DNA of 64,000 nt from Planctomycetota bacterium (GTDB lineage: Bacteria; Planctomycetota; UBA1135; UBA2386), in assembly GCA_020638735.1 (NCBI GenBank), contig JACKHZ010000010.1, forward strand, positions 310,001-374,000, read 5' to 3'. Position 1 is the first letter of the stretch, and every line of letters starts with the position of its first letter. A program made the translations under genes and the position numbers. The notes under the pieces were generated by a model. It did no database searches. It was not told the DNA's origin and worked only from the letters and a program-made list of their open reading frames with translations. Positions 57,947 through 64,000 of the stretch are shown piece after piece.

Positions 57947-60900
57947 ATGTCGCAGCTCCGAGGCCTCGCCGTTCCGTTCCGTCTCGCCTTCGTCGCCGCA
58001 GCGTTGCTCGCCGCCGCCGCGCCGCGAACGCAGCAGGCGCAGGCGCCGCGTCGGCTGGCGGTGATGTTCTTCGGCGCGCCCACCGAGAACGGTCCGCACC
58101 ACGACCCGATCACCCGCTACCGCGTGCTGAAGAAGGGGCTCGGCACCGAGGGCATCGACCTGACCTACAGCGAGGACCCGGCCGAGGCGTTCACGCCGGC
58201 GTCGCTGGCGCGGTTCGACGCGGTGCTGATGTACGGCAACTGGAACCAGCACGAGCCGATGAAGCGCGAGCAGCTGCTGGCGCTGCTCGGCTACGTCGAG
58301 CACGGCGGCGGCTTCGTGCCGGTGCACTGCGCGTCGGCGTGCTTCGGCGGCTCGCCGCTGTTCGTCAAGCTGGTCGGCGGGCGCTTCGCGTCGCACGGCG
58401 GCGAGGAGTTCGAGGTCCGCAACGTGCAGCCGGACAACGCGATCCTGCGCGGGCTGCCGGGGTTCAAGGCGTGGGACGAGACCTACGTGCACGACCACCA
58501 CGGCGACGACCGCGAGGTGCTGCAGGTGCGCGACGACGAGCCGTGGACGTGGACGCGGCGCCACGGCGAGGGGCGCGTCTTCTACACGGCGAGCGGTCAC
58601 GACCACCGCGTGTGGGACCTGCCGGCGTTCCAGATGCTGCTGCGCAACGGCATCTACTGGGCGGTCGGCGACGACAAGAAGGCGCTGCTCGACGCGCTGC
58701 AGCTGCCGGTGCTCGAGACCGAGCCGGTGTCGCTGCCCGGTTACCGCGAGCGAAAGGAGATCACCGTCGCGCAGAAGCCGCTGTCGCCGACCGAGTCGAT
58801 GAAGCTGGCGCAGGTGCCGCCGGGCATGCAGCTGTCGCTGTTCGCCAGCGAGCCCGACATCGTCAACCCGATCTTCGTGTCGTGGGACGAGCGCGGTCGC
58901 GCCTTCGTCATCGAGACGATCGACTACCCGAACAACCTGCACCGGGGTGACCTCGGTCACGACCGCATCACCATCTGCGAGGACACCGACGGCGACGGCA
59001 AGGCCGATCGCTTCACGCGCTTCGCCGACAAGCTGTCGATCCCGACCTCGCTGTGCTTCGCCAACGGCGGCGTGATCTGCACCAACGGCAGCGACATGCT
59101 GTTCTTGAAGGACACCGACGGCGACGACAAAGCCGACGTGCGCGAGGTGCTGTTCACCGGCTTCAACATGGGCGACACGCACGCCTGCGTGTCCAACCTG
59201 CGCTACGGCTTCGACGGCTGGATCTGGGCTGTGATCGGCTACTCGGGCTTCCGCGGCGAGGTCGGCGGCGAGCGCCACGAGTTCGGCCAGGCGGTGTTCC
59301 GCTTCCGGCCGGACGGCTCGAAGCTCGAGGTGCTGCAGAACACCACCAACAACACCTGGGGCCTCGGCTTCACCGAGCAGTTCGACGTCGTCGGTTCGAC
59401 CGCCAACGCCAATCCGAGCTTCTACCTGACGTTCCCGGCGGCGGCCTACGCGGCGCACGGCCTCGACCAGCCGCACACGCCGGCGGGCGACGACAACCCG
59501 TTGTTCTTCCCGATGTCGATGGACATCCGCCAGGTCGATCAGTTCGACCGCTACACGGCGGCGGCGGGGCACGCGGTCTACACCGCGCGCCGTCTGCCGG
59601 TGGAATACCACAACCGCGTCGCCTTCGTCTGCGGTCCGACCGGCAAGCTGGTCGGCAACTTCGTGCTGCACCGCGTCGGCGCCGGGTGGCGTTCGGTGCA
59701 GTCGCCGAACAACCTCTACGACTCGGCCGACGCGTGGTCGGCCCCGGTCTGCTGCGAGGTCGGTCCCGACGGCGCGGTGTGGATCTGCGATTGGTACAAC
59801 ATCATCGTGCAGCACAACCCGACGCCGAGCCGCGCGTCGGCGGGCGTCGACGCGAAGACCGGCAAGGGCAACGCCTACGAGACGCCGCTGCGCGACAAGC
59901 AGCACGGCCGCATCTATCGAGTGATCCCGCGCGGCGACACCGCGCCGCCGGTGCCGGTGCTCGACGTCGACGAACCGGGCACGCTGCTCGCCGGCCTCGG
60001 CGCCGACAACCTGCTGTGGCGGTTGCACGCGCAGCGCTTGATCGTCGAGGCCGAGGTCGTGTCGCTCGGGGGGCAGCTGGCGACGATGGCGATCGGCGGC
60101 GGCGCCGGTGCACCGCACGCGCTGCAGGCACTACACCAGCTCGGGCTGCTCGAGCCCGAGCTGCTGGCGAAGGCGCTGCGTGCGGGTGACGAAGCGACCC
60201 GCCGCGCCGCGATCGCGATGGCGACGCCGGTGGAGCTGAAGGAGGCGTTCGTGCGCGACGGCGCGATCGCCGCCGAGGGCCGCGAGCTGGCCGAATTGCT
60301 GGTCGCCTTCGCCGGCGCGGCGCACGACCCGGAGATCGGCGCCGCGGTGTTCGCGGTGGCGCAGAAGCACGGCGATGCGCTGCTCGAGGAGCGCGCGATG
60401 CGCGACGCCTGGACGATGGCCGCGCAGGCCCACGGCGCGGCGGTGCTGGCCGCGGCGAACGCCGCCGGGATCACCGCCGGCGGGGCGAAGGAGCAGCCGA
60501 ATCTGCTGCCGAACGCCGACTTCGAGCAGGTGCGCGACGACGGACGTCCGGTCGGCTGGACCGAGCTGCGGCACTACGGCGGTGCGCGGCCGGACGCGGT
60601 GACGTTCCGTTCGTCGACCGAGGGGCGCGGCGGTTCACGCTGCCTCGAGATCGACTGCGACCAGTTCACCGACTCGGGCGTCGCCGCCACGCTGCGACTC
60701 GAGGGCGGCGCGCGCTACCGCCTCAGCGGCTGGCTGCGCACCGAGGGCGCGCAGGCTGCGGGGCGCGCGCCGGGCATGATGCTCAACGTGCACGGCGGCC
60801 CGCACACCCGCGGCCTGACCGGCACCAACGACTGGACCGAGCTGTCGATGGAGTTCGACGCGCCGCGCGGTGAGGCGGTCGTGCACTGCCTGTTCGGTGG

Positions 60901-61435
60901 CTACGGCGGCGCCAAGGGCAAGGCGTTCTACGACGACCTGTCGCTGGTCAAGGTGTCGAGCGGCCGCACGATCGCCGGCGCGCTGGAGGCGATCGCGCAG
61001 CGGGTGACGGTGCCGGTCGCCGAGGCGCCCGCGGCCACCCGCAAGTTCGAGATCGACCCGAAGGTGCACGAGCGCGGCGCCGCGGTCTACGCCATGACCT
61101 GCATCGCCTGCCACGGCATCGACGGCAAGGGCGTGCCGATGGCGTTCCCGCCGCTCGACGGCTCGGACTGGCTGACCGGCGATCACGAGCTGCCGATCAA
61201 GATCGTGATCCACGGCCTGATGGGGCCGGTCAAGGTCGGCGACGCGCAGTTCGTCAGCGTGATGGCGCCGCTCGGCCCGCAGCTCAACGACCAGCAGATC
61301 GCCGACGTGCTGACCTACGTGCGCCAGCGCTGGTCCAACGACGCCGCGCCGGTGACCGCCGAGCAAGTGAAGAAGGTGCGCGCCGCGACCAAGGACCGCA
61401 CCCAGTTCTGGACCGCCGCGGAGCTCGGCCGCTGA
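57947..61435 (+). CDS. PVC-type dehydrogenase: ThuA domain, beta-propeller, CBM-like domain and cytochrome c
   Basis: 1162 residues from ATG 57947. Signal peptide (RLAFVAAALLAAAAP). Residues about 36-240 are a ThuA-like domain (LMYGNWNQHEP, HCASACFGGSPLF, VHDHHGDDREV). About 285-680 is the membrane-bound-dehydrogenase beta-propeller (SEPDIVNPIFVSWDERGRAFVIETIDYP; DTDGDGKADRF loops). An alpha region follows. About 850-985 is a CBM-like jelly roll (LLPNADFEQVRDDGRPVGW). About 1035-1130 is cytochrome c with heme motif CIACH (1052-1056) and an MxP-type Met ligand candidate. Periplasmic. Predicted to oxidise sugars or glycosides and pass electrons to the cytochrome. Hallmark protein of Planctomycetota/Verrucomicrobiota. 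Confidence 0.92.
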   Translation: MSQLRGLAVPFRLAFVAAALLAAAAPRTQQAQAPRRLAVMFFGAPTENGPHHDPITRYRVLKKGLGTEGIDLTYSEDPAEAFTPASLARFDAVLMYGNWNQHEPMKREQLLALLGYVEHGGGFVPVHCASACFGGSPLFVKLVGGRFASHGGEEFEVRNVQPDNAILRGLPGFKAWDETYVHDHHGDDREVLQVRDDEPWTWTRRHGEGRVFYTASGHDHRVWDLPAFQMLLRNGIYWAVGDDKKALLDALQLPVLETEPVSLPGYRERKEITVAQKPLSPTESMKLAQVPPGMQLSLFASEPDIVNPIFVSWDERGRAFVIETIDYPNNLHRGDLGHDRITICEDTDGDGKADRFTRFADKLSIPTSLCFANGGVICTNGSDMLFLKDTDGDDKADVREVLFTGFNMGDTHACVSNLRYGFDGWIWAVIGYSGFRGEVGGERHEFGQAVFRFRPDGSKLEVLQNTTNNTWGLGFTEQFDVVGSTANANPSFYLTFPAAAYAAHGLDQPHTPAGDDNPLFFPMSMDIRQVDQFDRYTAAAGHAVYTARRLPVEYHNRVAFVCGPTGKLVGNFVLHRVGAGWRSVQSPNNLYDSADAWSAPVCCEVGPDGAVWICDWYNIIVQHNPTPSRASAGVDAKTGKGNAYETPLRDKQHGRIYRVIPRGDTAPPVPVLDVDEPGTLLAGLGADNLLWRLHAQRLIVEAEVVSLGGQLATMAIGGGAGAPHALQALHQLGLLEPELLAKALRAGDEATRRAAIAMATPVELKEAFVRDGAIAAEGRELAELLVAFAGAAHDPEIGAAVFAVAQKHGDALLEERAMRDAWTMAAQAHGAAVLAAANAAGITAGGAKEQPNLLPNADFEQVRDDGRPVGWTELRHYGGARPDAVTFRSSTEGRGGSRCLEIDCDQFTDSGVAATLRLEGGARYRLSGWLRTEGAQAAGRAPGMMLNVHGGPHTRGLTGTNDWTELSMEFDAPRGEAVVHCLFGGYGGAKGKAFYDDLSLVKVSSGRTIAGALEAIAQRVTVPVAEAPAATRKFEIDPKVHERGAAVYAMTCIACHGIDGKGVPMAFPPLDGSDWLTGDHELPIKIVIHGLMGPVKVGDAQFVSVMAPLGPQLNDQQIADVLTYVRQRWSNDAAPVTAEQVKKVRAATKDRTQFWTAAELGR

Positions 61436-61481
61436 GGCCGGCGTCCCGCGACCACCACACGACTCTCTCCGAGGACCTCCC

Positions 61482-62609
61482 ATGACCAAGAAGTTCCGCG
61501 CCGCCATCGTCGGCCTCGGCTTCGGCGCCGAGTTCATCCCGATCTACCAGCGTCATCCCAACGCGGAGATGTTCGCCATCTGCCAGCGCAACAAGGAGTC
61601 GCTCGACAAGATCGGCTCTGCCTTCGGCATCGAACGCCGCTACACGGAGTACGCCGACCTGCTGAAGGACCCGGACGTGGACTTCGTGCACATCAACACG
61701 CCGATCCCCGACCACGCGGCGATGTCGATCGCGGCGCTCGAGGCCGGCAAGCACGTCGCCTGCACGGTGCCGATGGCGACCAGCGTCGAGGACTGCAAGC
61801 GCATCGTCGACCTCTGCGCGAAGACCGGCCTGCGCTACATGATGATGGAGACGGTCGTGTTCTCGCGCGAGTTCCTGTTCGTCAAGGAGCTCTACCAGAA
61901 GGGCGAGCTCGGCAAGCTGCAGTTCCTGCAGGCGAGCCACCAGCAGGACATGGACGGCTGGCCGGGCTACTGGCCTGGGCTGCCGCCGATGTACTACGCG
62001 ACGCACTGCGTCGGGCCGATGCTCGGCCTGCCGAGGAAGGACGCCGAATACGTGTCGTGCTTCGGCTCGGGCACGATCCGCGAGGAGATGATCGGCATCT
62101 ACAACTCGCCGTTCGCGGTCGAGACGGCGCACATCAAGCTGCGCAACAGCGACCTGTCGGCGCGCATCATCCGCTCGCTGTTCGACACCGCGCGGCAGTA
62201 TCGCGAGAGCATCGACGTCTACGGCACCAAGAAGGCGTTCGAGTGGCCGCTGATCGAGGGCGAGCAGGCGGTGATCCACACGGCGAAGAAGCCCGAGCAC
62301 GAGATCGCCGCGCGCGTCGAGGTGCCGGACTACGCGCACCTGCTGCCGGCGGGCATCCGGCCGTTCACGCAGAAGGGCGTCTACGACCTCGAGGGCAACG
62401 AGCACCTGTCGTTCACGCAGGGCGGCGGCCACGGCGGCAGCCACCCGCACCTCGTGCACGAGTTCCTCAGCGCGCTGGTCGAGGGCCGCGAGCCGTGGCC
62501 GAACGCGAAGCAGTCGGCCAACTGGACGTGCGTCGGCATCCTCGCGCACGAGTCGGCGATGGCCGGCGGCGAGCGCCGCGACCTGCCGTCCTGGTCCTTC
62601 AGCGAGTGA
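61482..62609 (+). CDS. Gfo/Idh/MocA family oxidoreductase, EKP motif altered
   Basis: 375 residues. N-terminal Rossmann fold VGLGFGAEFIPIYQRHP, then HINTPIPDHAAMSIAALEAGKHVACTVPMAT, where family members normally have EKP; here the Lys is replaced by Val96. The C-terminal half (QASHQQDMDGWPGYWPGLPPMYYATHCVGP) has the conserved H residues of the active site. Predicted NAD(P)-dependent sugar or inositol dehydrogenase, perhaps with altered chemistry. Ribosome site GAGG 7 nt upstream. Operon with the dehydrogenase (46 nt) and the isomerase (4 nt). Confidence 0.9.
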   Translation: MTKKFRAAIVGLGFGAEFIPIYQRHPNAEMFAICQRNKESLDKIGSAFGIERRYTEYADLLKDPDVDFVHINTPIPDHAAMSIAALEAGKHVACTVPMATSVEDCKRIVDLCAKTGLRYMMMETVVFSREFLFVKELYQKGELGKLQFLQASHQQDMDGWPGYWPGLPPMYYATHCVGPMLGLPRKDAEYVSCFGSGTIREEMIGIYNSPFAVETAHIKLRNSDLSARIIRSLFDTARQYRESIDVYGTKKAFEWPLIEGEQAVIHTAKKPEHEIAARVEVPDYAHLLPAGIRPFTQKGVYDLEGNEHLSFTQGGGHGGSHPHLVHEFLSALVEGREPWPNAKQSANWTCVGILAHESAMAGGERRDLPSWSFSE

Positions 62610-62613
62610 CCCG

Positions 62614-63453
62614 ATGGAACGTCGCCTCGGCTTCAGCTTCCTCTACTTCGCGCCGCGCGTGACCGAACGGCACGCGCGCTGGTTCGAGCGCCTGGCGTGG
62701 CATCGCTACGACGGCGCCGAGCTGCCGGTGGTCGGCGCGACCGACGACGAGCTCGCGTGGATGCGGCGCACGTGCCGGGAGCACGGGCTGCAGGCGACGG
62801 CGGTCGGCTTCGCGGTGGCCGAGGCGAACCCGCTCGATCCGGACCCGGCGGGGCGCGCGCGCGCCGTCGATCACCTGGCGACGCTTTGCGAGAAGGCGGC
62901 GGCGCTCGGCGCCGAGGTGCTCGCCGGGCCGATCCACTCCGCCTACGGAGTGTGGACCGAAGAACCGCCGACCGCCGACGAACGCGCGCGCTGCATCGAC
63001 GTGCTGCGCGCCGCCGGCGAGCACGCGGCGAAGTGTGGCGTCACCCTGGCGGTCGAACCGCTCAACCGCTTCGAGAGTTACTTCCTCAACACCGCCGCCG
63101 ACTGCGCGGCGCTGGTGAGGGACGTCGCGCACCCGCACGTGATCGGCGTGATGGACACGCACCACGCGCACATCGAAGAAGGGGACGTCGCCGCGGCGAT
63201 CGCGGCGATGGGCAAGACGCTCGGCCACGTGCAGCTGTCGGAGAACCATCGCGGCGTGCCCGGTCGCGGCCAGGTGCCGTTCGACCGCGTGCTCGCGGCG
63301 CTCGACGGCATCGGCTACGACGGCTGGCTGGTGGTCGAGGCGTTCTCGCGGCAAGACCCCGGCTTCGGCAGCGCGCTGCGCATCTGGCGCGAGCTCGACG
63401 ACGGGCCGGAGTCCGTACTCGCCGCTGGCGCACGGCTGGTAGGTCGCGACTGA
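62614..63453 (+). CDS. TIM-barrel sugar phosphate isomerase/epimerase
   Basis: 279 residues. AP-endonuclease-2-type fold with metal ligands in order: VEPLNRFESYF (Glu), GVMDTHHAHIEEGD (Asp, His), VQLSENHRGVPGRGQVPF (His, Arg) and VVEAFSRQDP (Glu). The pattern matches the D-psicose/tagatose 3-epimerase-like group. Likely isomerises the keto-sugar made by the two oxidoreductases upstream. GAGTGA overlapping the preceding stop acts as ribosome site. Confidence 0.92.
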   Translation: MERRLGFSFLYFAPRVTERHARWFERLAWHRYDGAELPVVGATDDELAWMRRTCREHGLQATAVGFAVAEANPLDPDPAGRARAVDHLATLCEKAAALGAEVLAGPIHSAYGVWTEEPPTADERARCIDVLRAAGEHAAKCGVTLAVEPLNRFESYFLNTAADCAALVRDVAHPHVIGVMDTHHAHIEEGDVAAAIAAMGKTLGHVQLSENHRGVPGRGQVPFDRVLAALDGIGYDGWLVVEAFSRQDPGFGSALRIWRELDDGPESVLAAGARLVGRD

Positions 63454-63483
63454 GCAGTTCGGGCGCGCGGCCGCTCGAGCGGG

Positions 63484-63489
63484 TAGCCT
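63484..63489 (+). promoter_or_regulatory. Candidate -10 element of the adaptor gene
   Basis: TAGCCT (context GGTAGCCT) 12 nt before ATG 63502; identical hexamer to the candidate at 46310. Confidence 0.35.
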
Positions 63490-63501
63490 CAGCGGCGCGC
63501 C

Positions 63502-64000
63502 ATGAGGACCCTTCGCCGTCTGGTCGTGTGGCTGTTCGTGCTTGCCGCCGCCGGTGTCGCGATCGCCTGGTCGATTCGCGAGAAGCCGCCGCTGGTGACC
63601 GCGCACACCGTCGCCCGCGGTCGCGTCGAGGCGACCGTCGCCAACACCCGCGCCGGCACCGTCAAGGCGCGGCGCCGCGCCAAGCTGGCGCCGAGCCTCG
63701 GCGGGCAGGTCGACAAGCTGCTCGTCGACGAAGGCGATCGCGTCACACAGGGGCAGCTGCTGATCGAGCTGTGGCATCAGGACCTCGACGCGCAGCTGGC
63801 GCTGGCGAAGAGCGAACGCGCGCGCGCGCAGGCGCTCGCCGAGCAGGCGGAGCTGGAGGCGGGGCTCGCCGAACGCGACCTCACCCGAGAGAAGGAGCTG
63901 CAGCAGCAGGGCATCTCCGCCGGCGACCAGCTCGACCGCCTGCAGTCGAAGGCTGCTGGCGCGCGCGCGGCGCAGCGCGCAGCGGTCGCCGAGGCGGCGT
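63502..64000 (+). CDS. RND-type periplasmic adaptor (HlyD family), 5' part
   Basis: First 166 residues; the gene runs off the window. Short cytoplasmic start, one signal-anchor helix (residues 6-24, RLVVWLFVLAAAGVAIAWS), then VEATVANTRAGTVKARRRAKLAPSLGGQVDKLLVDEGDRVTQGQLLIEL, the lipoyl/barrel-sandwich signature, followed by a long coiled-coil hairpin (LDAQLALAKSERARAQALAEQAELEAGL). Membrane fusion protein of a tripartite or MacA-like exporter; its partners lie beyond the right edge. Confidence 0.9.
   Translation, partial: MRTLRRLVVWLFVLAAAGVAIAWSIREKPPLVTAHTVARGRVEATVANTRAGTVKARRRAKLAPSLGGQVDKLLVDEGDRVTQGQLLIELWHQDLDAQLALAKSERARAQALAEQAELEAGLAERDLTREKELQQQGISAGDQLDRLQSKAAGARAAQRAAVAEAA

Noticed and set aside
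1..64000. CRISPR arrays, insertion sequences, attachment sites, tRNA or rRNA genes
   Set aside because: Looked for direct repeats with spacers, transposase motifs, terminal inverted repeats and cloverleaf or rRNA-like sequence in the gaps; none was recognised.

Overview
The window is about 70% GC and almost fully coding, with no tRNA, rRNA, CRISPR array or recognisable insertion sequence. Several traits point to a flagellated, Gram-negative-type bacterium of the Planctomycetota, probably a deep-branching lineage rather than a classical Pirellula type. They are a giant ThuA/beta-propeller/cytochrome c 'PVC-type' dehydrogenase beside Gfo/Idh/MocA and sugar-isomerase genes, large secreted FG-GAP/VCBS repeat proteins, and very tight convergent gene packing. 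This taxonomic placement is an inference from gene content only.

Layout. 1-1424: 3' end of an FG-GAP repeat protein. 1437-5733 (minus): unknown protein, a degenerate histidine kinase-receiver fusion, RNase PH (rph, forced CTG start), dITP/XTP diphosphatase (rdgB) and a small lipoprotein. 5822-16422: a tandem glycosyltransferase, an SLC13-type permease, the PAP phosphatase cysQ and an ABC-2 polysaccharide export permease on plus; facing them on minus is an operon cysC-cysD-cysN/C-wzt. Together these look like the donor-supply and export side of a sulfated surface glycan: sulfate uptake, PAPS synthesis, PAP removal, glycosyl transfer and Wzm/Wzt export. No sulfotransferase and no cysH/cysIJ reduction genes are in view. 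16693-17718: an orphan egtD-like methyltransferase. 17909-27249: a flagellar basal body/export/switch operon, flgB-flgC-fliE-fliF-fliG-fliH-fliI-fliJ-(motE-like)-fliL-fliM-fliN.

27278-35868: a threonine/serine exporter-like membrane protein, full-length cobalamin-dependent methionine synthase (metH), a membrane protein with a Cys4 tail, a 55-residue membrane protein, a ferredoxin and an intact hybrid sensor kinase. 35891-46153: a large anchored protein with carboxypeptidase-regulatory-like domains, a pirin, a LysR regulator, a zinc-ribbon membrane protein, an LplT-PlsC-Aas lysophospholipid remodelling fusion, and a MYG1-like DHH protein. 46339-48335: an oxidative-stress island (bacilliredoxin, FMN reductase, cysteine-free PerR, Dps) with a clear AT-rich promoter/operator. 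48385-53166: an aminotransferase facing a TrkH-TrkA-HAMP membrane protein operon for potassium uptake. 53349-55979: a second FG-GAP repeat protein. 55999-63453: a GNAT/FemAB-like protein, a PAS-AraC regulator, and divergently a sugar-oxidation operon (PVC dehydrogenase, Gfo/Idh/MocA, TIM-barrel isomerase). 63502 to the edge: start of an RND-type periplasmic adaptor.

Two global patterns stand out. TA-N3-T hexamers lie 6-14 nt before many first-of-operon start codons, suggesting leaderless or very short leaders. Seven convergent gene pairs are separated by -17 to +22 nt. The longest non-genic stretch is about 270 bp (16423-16692).
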